A DNA stretch of 10,033 bases from Finegoldia magna (GTDB lineage: Bacteria > Bacillota > Clostridia > Tissierellales > Peptoniphilaceae): positions 1 through 10,033 of the forward strand of contig NZ_JAGYZD010000043.1 of the NCBI RefSeq assembly GCF_018371055.1, in the 5' to 3' direction. The notes below the pieces were generated by a model, which was not told where the DNA came from, did not search any database, and saw only the letters and a program-made list of their open reading frames with translations. Within the stretch, counting starts at the first letter, position 1. Every line of letters starts with the position of its first letter. The translations under genes and the position numbers were made by a program. Shown in pieces: positions 1 through 7,862 of the stretch.

Positions 1-1
1 A

Positions 2-898
2 ATGAAACTTATCAAAGGAGCTTACGCAGTTGTGTTGTGCTTGAAAGATAAGCTTGTAGCATTTCGTGATCCTTTGGGAATTAGACCTCTTGTTATGGGG
101 AAAAATGATGAAGATGTCATGTTTGCATCAGAAAATGCGGCTGTAGAAATAGTTGGAGCAACTGAAATCAGAGATGTAAAACCTGGAGAAATTGTCGTTG
201 TAGACAAAGAAGGAGCCAATTCTTCAATGTATTCTGATGGAAATGAACCACGCCATTGTTTCTTTGAATATGTTTATTTTGCAAGAGAAGATGCAACTTT
301 GGATGGAACTAATGCGTACAATTTCAGAAGAAGATGCGGAGAATATTTGTCAGAAGAATCTCCATGTGATGTCGATTTGGTAGTTCCAGTTCCAGATTCT
401 GGGATTCCATCAGCGATAGGTTTTGCACAAAAAACGGGCATTCCTTACGCACAAGGTTTGGTTAAAAACAGATACATGGGTAGAACTTTCATCAAGCCAA
501 CTCAAAAAGAAAGAGAAATGGCTGTTAAATTGAAACTAAATCCACTAAGACATGTATTAAAAGGAAAGAGAGTTGTACTTATAGATGATTCCATTGTAAG
601 AGGAACTACAAGCGCTAATTTGATTCAAAGAATTAGAGAAGCTGGTGCGACAGAAGTTCACATGAGAATCACATCGCCACCTGTAAAATTCCCTTGCTAT
701 TACGGAATTGATACTCCTTCCAGAAAGCATTTGATTGCAGCGAACATGGATATCGAAGCTATCCGTGAAAAAATCGGGGCAGATAGCTTAGCGTTTATTT
801 CTATGGAAGGAATGATAAAATCGAGCAGCGACAAAATGGACAAATTCTGTAAGGCTTGTTTTGATGGAGATTATCCAGTAGATCCGATAGTTATATAG
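2..898 (+). CDS. purF: Amidophosphoribosyltransferase (glutamine PRPP amidotransferase), 5'-truncated by window edge
   Basis: First step of purine synthesis: PRPP plus glutamine gives 5-phosphoribosylamine. The visible 298 residues are the end of the Ntn glutaminase domain (GAYAVVL, RDPLGIRPL, residues 6-30) and the whole phosphoribosyltransferase domain, with the PRPP-binding motif VVLIDDSIVRGTTS at 191-204. Cys86, Cys232, Cys283 and Cys286 (the last two as CKAC) match the four [4Fe-4S] ligands of Bacillus subtilis PurF (236, 382, 437, 440, from memory), so this is the iron-sulfur, oxygen-sensitive type. That alignment puts about 150 residues, including the propeptide and catalytic N-terminal cysteine, upstream of the window. 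The ATG at base 2 is therefore an internal methionine, not the start. Stop TAG is at 896-898, 8 nt before purN. No frameshift is seen. Confidence 0.97.
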   Translation: MKLIKGAYAVVLCLKDKLVAFRDPLGIRPLVMGKNDEDVMFASENAAVEIVGATEIRDVKPGEIVVVDKEGANSSMYSDGNEPRHCFFEYVYFAREDATLDGTNAYNFRRRCGEYLSEESPCDVDLVVPVPDSGIPSAIGFAQKTGIPYAQGLVKNRYMGRTFIKPTQKEREMAVKLKLNPLRHVLKGKRVVLIDDSIVRGTTSANLIQRIREAGATEVHMRITSPPVKFPCYYGIDTPSRKHLIAANMDIEAIREKIGADSLAFISMEGMIKSSSDKMDKFCKACFDGDYPVDPIVI

Positions 899-906
899 GT
901 GATTAA

Positions 907-1461
907 ATGAATATTGCAGTTTTTATTTCAGGTACTGGTACCAATTTGAAAGCTCTGTTGGATGCAAAAAAAGACAATTATTTCAAAAGCGATATTGTTG
1001 TTGTGGTTAGTAACAAAAATGCAGCTGGTCTTGGTTTTGCGAGAGATTTCAACGTGGATACTTTGGTTTCAAAAGATGACGAAGAAATCATAAATTGTTT
1101 AAAATCAAAAAACGTAGATTTGATCGTGTTGGCAGGTTTCTTGCCTAAAATTTCAAAGAGAATTATAAATGAGTTTACAATTGTAAATATCCATCCATCA
1201 TTGCTTCCAAAATACGGTGGTAAGGGATGTTATGGAATCCATGTTCACGAAAAAGTTTTTGCTAATAAGGAAAAAACTAGCGGTGCAACTGTGCATTTCG
1301 TGAATGAAAAATTAGACGATGGAGATATTTTACTTCAAAGGTCTGTGGATATTTCTGATTGTAAATCGGAAGATGAGATAGCAAAGAAAGTTTTGAGAAT
1401 AGAACATGGCATTTTGAAAGATGCTATAAAAAAATTGGAGGAGAGTTCATGCGCGCATTAA
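907..1461 (+). CDS. purN: Phosphoribosylglycinamide formyltransferase (GAR transformylase)
   Basis: Step 3: transfers a formyl group from 10-formyl-tetrahydrofolate to GAR, giving FGAR. The 184-residue protein is complete and a little shorter than the usual 190-215. Visible motifs are the N-terminal phosphate-binding loop SGTGTNLKAL (8-17), LAGFLPKIS (75-83), the catalytic Asn94-Ile-His96 in NIHPSLLPKYGGKG (94-107), and SGATVHFVNEKLDDGD (125-140). Asp137 there lines up with the catalytic Asp144 of E. coli PurN. The start is supported by AGGTG at 897-901, which overlaps the purF stop, and by the canonical family beginning MNIAVFISG. The gene overlaps purH by 13 nt. It sits directly behind purF with no purM between, although FGAR made here goes to the PurL half of the downstream fusion. 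Confidence 0.96.
   Translation: MNIAVFISGTGTNLKALLDAKKDNYFKSDIVVVVSNKNAAGLGFARDFNVDTLVSKDDEEIINCLKSKNVDLIVLAGFLPKISKRIINEFTIVNIHPSLLPKYGGKGCYGIHVHEKVFANKEKTSGATVHFVNEKLDDGDILLQRSVDISDCKSEDEIAKKVLRIEHGILKDAIKKLEESSCAH
1437..1442 (+). promoter_or_regulatory. Ribosome binding site of purH inside purN
   Basis: GGAGGA ends 6 nt before the purH ATG at 1449 and lies wholly inside the last codons of purN. With the 13-nt overlap of the two reading frames this suggests that purH translation is coupled to purN termination. Confidence 0.75.
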
Positions 1462-2954
1462 TTTCACTAACGGATAAGACAAATGTTGGTAAGTTAGCAA
1501 AAAGTTTACAAGAATTGGGATATGAAATCATATCTACAGGTGGTACTTACAAGGAAATCGAAAAATCTGGAGTAAATGTAATAGACATCTCCAAGGTTAC
1601 AAATTTCCCTGAAATTTTGCAAGGCAGAGTGAAGACTTTGTCACCATACGTTCACGGTGGAATTTTGTACAAGAGAGATAATGATGAACACAAGAAAACT
1701 GTAGAAGAATTGAACATTCAACCAATCGACATTGTTGTGGTTAATTTGTACGATTTCCAAAACGCTTTAAAAACTGGTGACCACGACAACATCGTTGAAA
1801 ACATCGATATCGGTGGTCCAACTTTGATAAGAAGTGCTGCGAAAAATTACAAGGATGTTTTGGTTGTAACAGATCCTTCTGATTACGACGAACTTATCGA
1901 CAGATTGAAAAACGACAACGTGGAAAATTCATACAGAGAAAAACTAGCAATGAAGGCTTTTAGTTTGACAGCTTACTACGATTCTGTTATTTCAAGATAT
2001 TTCCAAGAACAAGTTGGAGAACGCAGCAAATACAGAACTTTTGGTTTCAAAAAAGAAGACGAACTTAGATACGGAGAAAACTCACATCAAAGTGCAAATC
2101 TTTACATAGACCCATTTGTAAATGGCAAATTGACTGATTGCGAAGTTATTCATGGCAAAGCAATGAGCTTCAACAATTACAACGATTTGAATGTTGCAGT
2201 GGAATTAGCTGACGAATTGGGAGAAAATTCTTGTGTTGCATTGAAGCACCAATCACCATGCGGCGTTGCCATTGCAGACAGCGTTTCAGAAGCTTACCAC
2301 AAGGCTTACTTGGCAGATTCAACTTCGATCTTCGGTGGAATTATCGCCATCAATGGAGTTGTAGACGAAAAATGTGCCGAAGAAATGAGCCAAATTTTCT
2401 TGGAAATTATAGCTGCCAAGGATTTCGACGAAAAAGCGCTTGAAATTTTAACTAAAAAGAAAAACATCAGACTTGTTAAGATAAAATTCGACAACGATTC
2501 AGTAAAAGAAGACATTAAGTATTTGAATGGAAAAGTTTTAATCCAAGACAAAGACTTCGGTGTTGACGAATACAACATAGTTACTAATGAAAAACCAAGT
2601 GATGAAGACAAAAAAGATTTGGAATTTGCTATGAAGGTGGTTAAATTCACAAAATCAAATGCAATTGTACTAGCAAAAGATTCTCACACTTTGGGAATTG
2701 GTGGAGGACAAACATCTAGGATTTGGGCGTTGGAAAACATAGCCAACAATCACCCGGACGTTGATTTTACTGGATGCGTATTGGCATCAGATGCTTTCTT
2801 CCCATTTTCTGATTGCGTAGAATTTGCACACAAATTAGGAGTAAAAGCTATTATTCAACCAGGTGGAAGTATCAAAGACCAAGACTCCATCGATAAATGC
2901 AATGAGTACGGAATTAGCATGGTGTTCACAAAAAACAGACATTTCAAACATTAA
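1449..2954 (+). CDS. purH: Bifunctional AICAR transformylase / IMP cyclohydrolase
   Basis: Catalyses the last two steps to IMP: AICAR to FAICAR with 10-formyl-THF, then ring closure. The 501 residues cover both domains. The IMP cyclohydrolase (MGS-like fold) occupies about 1-195, with STGGT (29-33), GRVKTLSPYVHGG (59-71) and ENIDIGGPTLIRSAAKN (117-133). The AICAR transformylase occupies about 200-501, with LRYGENSHQ (206-214), the catalytic Lys266-His267 in KHQSPCGVA, IFGGIIA (294-300), KSNAIVLAK (402-410), GIGGGQTSR (416-424), SDAFFPF (447-453) and the typical C-terminal RHFKH. Length is near the family norm of 505-530. Translation starts inside purN, and the stop lies 15 nt before the purDL ATG. 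The loop KHQSPCG has Ser where many bacterial enzymes have Asn (KHxNPCG), but nothing suggests loss of activity. Confidence 0.97.
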   Translation: MRALISLTDKTNVGKLAKSLQELGYEIISTGGTYKEIEKSGVNVIDISKVTNFPEILQGRVKTLSPYVHGGILYKRDNDEHKKTVEELNIQPIDIVVVNLYDFQNALKTGDHDNIVENIDIGGPTLIRSAAKNYKDVLVVTDPSDYDELIDRLKNDNVENSYREKLAMKAFSLTAYYDSVISRYFQEQVGERSKYRTFGFKKEDELRYGENSHQSANLYIDPFVNGKLTDCEVIHGKAMSFNNYNDLNVAVELADELGENSCVALKHQSPCGVAIADSVSEAYHKAYLADSTSIFGGIIAINGVVDEKCAEEMSQIFLEIIAAKDFDEKALEILTKKKNIRLVKIKFDNDSVKEDIKYLNGKVLIQDKDFGVDEYNIVTNEKPSDEDKKDLEFAMKVVKFTKSNAIVLAKDSHTLGIGGGQTSRIWALENIANNHPDVDFTGCVLASDAFFPFSDCVEFAHKLGVKAIIQPGGSIKDQDSIDKCNEYGISMVFTKNRHFKH

Positions 2955-2959
2955 AAATT

Positions 2960-2965
2960 GGGAGG
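2960..2965 (+). promoter_or_regulatory. Ribosome binding site fixing the purDL start
   Basis: GGGAGG lies 4 nt upstream of the ATG at 2970. This site decides the start: the in-frame TTG at 2958 overlaps the ribosome binding site itself and would add MGGF before the canonical PurD beginning MKILVVGSGG. The 4-nt spacer is on the short side. Confidence 0.8.
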
Positions 2966-2969
2966 TTTT

Positions 2970-4196
2970 ATGAAAATTTTAGTTGTAGGTTCAGGTGGCA
3001 GAGAGTTCGCGCTTGGACGTAAAATAAAATCTTTTGATGAAAATAGGAAAGTTTTCTTCGCACCAGGAAATGCTGGAACTGAAGATATCGGAGAAAACGT
3101 AGATATTCAAGCAGATGATTTGCAAGGTCTGATTGAATTTGCAAAGAAAAATGAAATAGACTTCACAGTTGTTGGCCCTGAAAATCCATTGTGCGACGGA
3201 ATTTCAGATTTGTTCGAAGAAAATGGTCTTAAAATATTTGGACCTGTAAAAAAAGCCGCTGAATTTGAAAACTCAAAATCATTTACGAAAAAATTCTTGG
3301 AAAAATACGACATCAAAACAGCGAAGTATTTGGAAAGCAAATATTATGATGAGTCTTATGATTTTGCAAATAAATTGTTGGAAGAAAATGGCAAAGTTGT
3401 CGTTAAAAGAGATGGCCTTGCAGCTGGAAAAGGCGTCTACATTGTAGATAATTCTGATGATTTGAAGAAAATCTTAAAAGATGTACTAGAAAAAGACAAC
3501 ATGGTTGTCATCGAACAATTCCTCGACGGATTTGAGATGAGTTTGTTGTGCTTTACAGATTCAAAGACGATTCTTCCGCTTCCAACTGCGAAGGATCACA
3601 AGAAGATTTTTGAAAGAGAAATGGGAGCCAACACTGGCGGCATGGGAACTTACGCTCCAAATGTCGAAGCAGAAGTGTTCGTAGATAAAATCAAAAATAG
3701 CGTATTGGACAAAATTCTCACAGGATTAAAAGAAGAAAACATTGATTTCAGAGGATTGTTGTTCATTGGATTTATGATAACAGACGATGGAATTTACGTT
3801 TTGGAATTTAACGCGAGATTTGGAGATCCTGAAACTCAAGTTGTGCTTGAACTTATCGACAATGATTTGTTGGATATTATGATGAAAACAAGTGAAGGAA
3901 AATTATCCGATGTCGATTTGAAAATAAATGACAACAAGGCGCTTTGCGTTGTTCTAAGTGCTGGTGGATATCCAGAAAGTTACGACAAGAATGATGAGAT
4001 TACAATTTCTGATATGGATAGTTATGTTTTCCATGCAGGAACGAAAAAAATCGACGGCAAAATCGTCACAAATGGTGGCCGTGTGTTAAATATTGTAAAT
4101 TCTAAAAAGAATTTTGATGATGTTATTAAGGCTTGTTATGAAGATATAGAAAAGGTGGATTTTAAAAACATGTATCACAGAACTGATATTGGTCCT
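2970..4196 (+). other. PurD (GAR synthetase) portion of the fusion
   Basis: Numbered from the ATG at 2970. Visible in order: N-domain GSGGREF (7-13), PGNAGTEDIG (32-41) and GPENPL (69-74); the ATP-grasp entry SKSFTKKF (102-109); the nucleotide loop VVVKRDGLAAGKGV (143-156); GANTGGMG (219-226); the metal and ATP site EFNARFGDPETQ (279-290), with acidic Glu279 and Asn281 kept; the C-domain VFHAGT (353-358), GGRVL (369-373) and RTDIG (404-408). About 408 residues against the usual 415-430, so only the short C-terminal tail is lost. Two positions differ from the common consensus: Phe13 where GREH is usual, and Arg147 where KADG is usual. PurD uses the unstable product of PurF, so its place in this operon makes sense. 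Confidence 0.93.
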
Positions 4197-7100
4197 AGAG
4201 TTAAAAGAGTTTATGTCAGGAAAAAAGACGAATACGATTATGAATCTAAGGAAAAGAAAAAGCAAATTGAAAACTTACTTGGAATTGATTTGGATAAATT
4301 TGTAATTTACAAGAGATACGATTTGGAAATTAGCGATGATAATTTGAGAAAAATTGTCGACACAGTTCTTAGCGAAAAATCTGTAGACGATGTGTTCTAC
4401 GGAGAAGATGCGTTGAAATTACAAGCTGATATGAAAAACGCAATCGCTGTGGAATATTTGCCAGGTCAGTTTGACCAAAGAAAACAAGGTGTGCTTGACA
4501 CATTGAGTTTGATTTTGGATGATAAGGTGGATTGTAAGACATCGACAGTTTACGAAATCGAAGGCGCTAACAAAGAAGATTTGGAAAAAATCGAAAAATA
4601 TTTGGTAAATCCTGTTGACAGCCACAAGGTTAATTTGCTTGGTATTCCAACAACTTTGAAACAAGAAAATCCTAAGAATTTGGAAAACGAAACATACGAT
4701 GGTTTCAGAGATATGAAAGATGATGAGCTTCAAAAATTCGTCGACGATCACTCATTGGCGATGAATGACGAAGATTTGAAATGCATCAGAGATTATTTCA
4801 AATCGGAAGACCGAGATCCTAACGAAACAGAAATCAAGATTTTGGATACTTACTGGTCAGACCACTGTAGACACACAACTTTCAACACTTTCTTGGATAT
4901 TGAATTCAATGCAAAGACTAAACTTGACGAAGCAATTCACAACAGTTTTGAAGAATATTTGAAAGTTAGAGAAGAATTAAAAATAGAGAAACCAATCAAT
5001 CTTATGAGTTTTGGAACGATTTTGTCCAAATATATGAGAAGCAAAAACGAGTTTGATGATTTGGAAATTTCATCTGAAATCAACGCTTGTTCTGTTAAAA
5101 TCAAAGTTCGTGTAGAAGTAAATGGCGCCTATGAAACTAGAGATTATTTGTTGATGTTCAAAAACGAAACACACAATCACCCAACAGAAATCGAACCATT
5201 CGGTGGCGCAAGCACTTGTTTGGGTGGAGCAATCAGAGACCCACTAAGCGGTAGAGCATTCGTTTACCAAGCTATGAGAATTACAGGAGCAGGTAATCCT
5301 CTTACTTCATTGGAAGATACGATGGATGGAAAGCTTCCACAAATAAAAATCACACAAGAAGCTGCGAAGGGATATTCTTCTTACGGAAACCAAATTGGTT
5401 TGGCAACTGGATTTGTAGATGAGATTTATCATGACGGATATGTTGCTAAGAGATTGGAATGTGGAGCTGTAATGGCAGCTGCGCCAATTGAAAATGTCAA
5501 AAGAATTGAACCTGAAAAAGGAGACATCGTAATCTTACTTGGCGGAAGAACTGGACGTGACGGAATTGGTGGAGCGACAGGTTCTTCAAAGAGTCACAAA
5601 GTTACAAGTATCAAAACAGAATCTGCACAGGTTCAAAAAGGTAACGCACCTGAAGAAAGAAAAATCCAAAGACTTTTCAGAATTCCTGAACTTGCAAGTT
5701 TAATCAAAAAATGTAACGACTTTGGAGCAGGTGGAGTGAGCGTTGCGATTGGTGAGCTTCACGATGGTGTAGATATTTATTTGGACAGAGTTCCGTTGAA
5801 ATACAAAGGTCTTAAACCATTTGAAATTGCTATCAGTGAATCACAAGAAAGAATGGCATGTGTAATAGCTAAGAAAGATTTGGAAGAATTTGTAAAATAC
5901 GCAGACGCAGAAAACATCGAAACGACTGTTGTTGCAGACATCACAGACACTAACAGAATGAGAATGTTCTACGACGAAGATTTGATTGCAGATATCAGCT
6001 ACGATTTCATCAACACAAATGGTTCAGACAGAAACGCTGAAGTTGAAGTTGTATCAGAAGATGTTCCAGAAATTTTGACTGGAAAATCAGACGATGCCGA
6101 CAAGTTATACGAAAAAGTAAAACAACTTAACATCACATCCAAGAGAGATTTGATCGAAATGTTCGACTCCACAATCGGAAGAAACACTGTTATCAATCCA
6201 ATGGGTGGTAAATTACAATTGAATCCATCACAAGCGATGGTTGCAAAGATTCCAACAATGGATGGAGTTATGAAAACTGTATCTATGATGAGTTACGGAT
6301 TTGACGCTGATTTGTCGGAACAATCTCAATACTTGGGAGGATACTACGCAGTTGTAGAATCAATCAGTAAACTAATCGCATTGGGTTCTGACAAAAACTT
6401 AATCAGATTGACATTCCAAGAATATTACGAAAAAATGCTAGACAAAAAAATCTGGTCCAAACCATTGAAGGCATTACTTGGTGCATTCACTGTTTCCAAA
6501 CATTTCAAAGCAATGCCAATCGGTGGAAAAGACAGTATGAGTGGAAACTTCGAGGATATCAAGGTTCCACCAACTATGATTTCATTTGCAGTGACACACG
6601 AAGATGTGGACAACATAATTACGAATGATTTGAAAGGTAAAGGCAAAATCGGTCTTGTCAAAACTGTTTACGAAGAAGACGGAACATTGAACCTTGAAAA
6701 ATTGGAAGAAAATTTCGATTTTATCACAGAGCAAATCAGAAAGAAAAATATTATTTCTGCGATTGCATTGGATAAGAAAGGATTGTTGGCAAATATATTC
6801 GAACAATCTGTAGGAAATACTGGTTTTAATATCAAACACGATAATTTGTACAACCCAATGTACGGAAGTTTCGTAGTTGAATATATTGAAGACGACGAAA
6901 ATATCGAACACATTGGTGATTTTGCAGATGAAATTATCGTAAATGATGTTAAATTAGATTCAGAAAAGTTACTAGAAGGCTACACTACAGTTTTAAATAA
7001 AGTATTCACACCAAAAGAAAAAATCGAATACAAACCAATAGAAAACAAAAAAATCGAACAACGTAGAATGAAATCCAAGAAACCAACTGATGCACCTCAC

Positions 7101-7862
7101 GTTGTAATCTTGGCAGCTCCTGGAACAAACTGTGAATGGGATACATTGAATGCGTTCAAAGAAAATGGAGCAGATGGAGAAATTGTTCTATTCAAAAACA
7201 GAAACCAAGAAGATATATTGAATTCTATTGATGTTTTGGCTGAAAAAATTAGAAAAGCGCAAATATTTGCCATTCCTGGAGGTTTTTCACTAGGAGATGA
7301 GCCAGATGGATCAGCTAAGTTCTTGGCAAATATTCTAAGAAATGAGAAAATAAGTAGTGCGATAGATTATTTGTTGAACGAAAACGACGGATTGGTAATT
7401 GGAATTTGCAACGGATTCCAAGCTTTGGTGAAGACTGGACTACTTCCTTATGGAAAAGTTACATCACCACAAGAAGACGATCCAAACTTGACATTCAACA
7501 CAAACAGAAGACACATTGCGACATTTGTAGACACTTTGTGCTTGACTAATAACAGCCCTTGGACAAATGGAATTGACTTGAACAAGACTTACAGAATGCC
7601 GATTTCACACGGTGAAGGAAGATTTGTAATCAAAGAAGACAAACTCCAAGAACTTTTAGATAATGAACAAGTTTTCTCTGCTTACAAAATCTCTCCAAAC
7701 GGATCAGACTACAATATCGAAGGAATTTTATCCAGAGATGGTAAGATTTTGGGAAGAATGTGTCACACTGAAAGAATCGCAGATGATTTGTACAAAAATA
7801 TTTATGATATCGACAAGCAAAATATTTTTAGAAATGCAGTAGAATACTTCAAGGAGAAATAA
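2970..7862 (+). CDS. purDL: Fused GAR synthetase / FGAM synthase (PurD-PurL), 1630 residues
   Basis: One uninterrupted reading frame encodes two normally separate enzymes. Residues 1 to about 408 are phosphoribosylamine-glycine ligase (PurD, ATP-grasp; PRA + glycine + ATP to GAR). Residues from about 412 to 1630 are a complete large-type phosphoribosylformylglycinamidine synthase (PurL; FGAR + glutamine + ATP to FGAM) with its own C-terminal glutaminase. PurD's last conserved motif, RTDIG, is followed after four residues (PRVK) by RVYV, typical of the start of clostridial PurL, so there is essentially no linker. No stop codon or frameshift is seen. I start at ATG 2970 rather than TTG 2958 because of the ribosome binding site and the family N-terminus. 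The stop shares one base with the purB ATG (TAATG). Both halves keep their catalytic motifs, so both are probably active. PurD-PurL is not one of the textbook purine fusions. Confidence 0.95.
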   Translation: MKILVVGSGGREFALGRKIKSFDENRKVFFAPGNAGTEDIGENVDIQADDLQGLIEFAKKNEIDFTVVGPENPLCDGISDLFEENGLKIFGPVKKAAEFENSKSFTKKFLEKYDIKTAKYLESKYYDESYDFANKLLEENGKVVVKRDGLAAGKGVYIVDNSDDLKKILKDVLEKDNMVVIEQFLDGFEMSLLCFTDSKTILPLPTAKDHKKIFEREMGANTGGMGTYAPNVEAEVFVDKIKNSVLDKILTGLKEENIDFRGLLFIGFMITDDGIYVLEFNARFGDPETQVVLELIDNDLLDIMMKTSEGKLSDVDLKINDNKALCVVLSAGGYPESYDKNDEITISDMDSYVFHAGTKKIDGKIVTNGGRVLNIVNSKKNFDDVIKACYEDIEKVDFKNMYHRTDIGPRVKRVYVRKKDEYDYESKEKKKQIENLLGIDLDKFVIYKRYDLEISDDNLRKIVDTVLSEKSVDDVFYGEDALKLQADMKNAIAVEYLPGQFDQRKQGVLDTLSLILDDKVDCKTSTVYEIEGANKEDLEKIEKYLVNPVDSHKVNLLGIPTTLKQENPKNLENETYDGFRDMKDDELQKFVDDHSLAMNDEDLKCIRDYFKSEDRDPNETEIKILDTYWSDHCRHTTFNTFLDIEFNAKTKLDEAIHNSFEEYLKVREELKIEKPINLMSFGTILSKYMRSKNEFDDLEISSEINACSVKIKVRVEVNGAYETRDYLLMFKNETHNHPTEIEPFGGASTCLGGAIRDPLSGRAFVYQAMRITGAGNPLTSLEDTMDGKLPQIKITQEAAKGYSSYGNQIGLATGFVDEIYHDGYVAKRLECGAVMAAAPIENVKRIEPEKGDIVILLGGRTGRDGIGGATGSSKSHKVTSIKTESAQVQKGNAPEERKIQRLFRIPELASLIKKCNDFGAGGVSVAIGELHDGVDIYLDRVPLKYKGLKPFEIAISESQERMACVIAKKDLEEFVKYADAENIETTVVADITDTNRMRMFYDEDLIADISYDFINTNGSDRNAEVEVVSEDVPEILTGKSDDADKLYEKVKQLNITSKRDLIEMFDSTIGRNTVINPMGGKLQLNPSQAMVAKIPTMDGVMKTVSMMSYGFDADLSEQSQYLGGYYAVVESISKLIALGSDKNLIRLTFQEYYEKMLDKKIWSKPLKALLGAFTVSKHFKAMPIGGKDSMSGNFEDIKVPPTMISFAVTHEDVDNIITNDLKGKGKIGLVKTVYEEDGTLNLEKLEENFDFITEQIRKKNIISAIALDKKGLLANIFEQSVGNTGFNIKHDNLYNPMYGSFVVEYIEDDENIEHIGDFADEIIVNDVKLDSEKLLEGYTTVLNKVFTPKEKIEYKPIENKKIEQRRMKSKKPTDAPHVVILAAPGTNCEWDTLNAFKENGADGEIVLFKNRNQEDILNSIDVLAEKIRKAQIFAIPGGFSLGDEPDGSAKFLANILRNEKISSAIDYLLNENDGLVIGICNGFQALVKTGLLPYGKVTSPQEDDPNLTFNTNRRHIATFVDTLCLTNNSPWTNGIDLNKTYRMPISHGEGRFVIKEDKLQELLDNEQVFSAYKISPNGSDYNIEGILSRDGKILGRMCHTERIADDLYKNIYDIDKQNIFRNAVEYFKEK
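4170..4172 (+). promoter_or_regulatory. Possible internal start codon for a free PurL
   Basis: An in-frame ATG (Met401 of the fusion) lies 4 codons before PurD's RTDIG motif, preceded by AGGTGG at 4153-4158 with an 11-nt spacer. It is the only ATG near the junction and could in principle give a separate PurL starting MYHRTDIG. The spacer is long and no stop precedes it, so internal initiation is only a weak possibility. Confidence 0.2.
4200..7859 (+). other. PurL (FGAM synthase, single-chain large type) portion of the fusion
   Basis: Fusion residues about 412-1630, some 1219 residues, the normal size for single-chain clostridial PurL. It therefore needs no separate PurQ or PurS. Order: a PurS-like N-terminal region (about 411-570); a linker region carrying SDHCRH (630-635); the first AIRS-like half with KNETHNHPTEIEPFGG (731-746), RTGRDGIGGATGSS (860-873) and DFGAGGVS (917-924); the second half with IPTMDG (1094-1099) and GGKDSMSG (1185-1192); and the class I glutaminase from about 1375. 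In the glutaminase, Cys1480 in GICNGFQ is the nucleophile, and His1547 and Glu1549 in HGEGR complete the triad. Ammonia from the glutaminase is known in this family to travel by an internal channel to the FGAR site. Confidence 0.95.

Noticed and set aside
2..4. ATG at base 2 as the start of purF
   Set aside because: The protein begins in the middle of the glutaminase domain, with about 150 expected residues missing; the window edge cuts the gene.
2231..2443. Plus-strand 70-codon frame and the overlapping minus-strand frame (2306-2650) inside purH
   Set aside because: Alternative-frame readings of conserved PurH sequence, with no independent coding signal.
2958..2960. TTG at 2958 as the start of the PurD-PurL gene
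   Set aside because: It overlaps the GGGAGG ribosome binding site and adds four residues before the conserved MKILVVGSGG; ATG 2970 is better.
4419..4751. Minus-strand 110-codon frame inside the PurL half
   Set aside because: Antisense to conserved coding sequence, no family resemblance and no convincing ribosome binding site.
6582..6913. Two overlapping minus-strand frames of 109 and 81 codons inside the PurL half
   Set aside because: Both are shadows of PurL; their Phe/Ile/Ser-rich composition is what AT-rich coding DNA gives when read in reverse.
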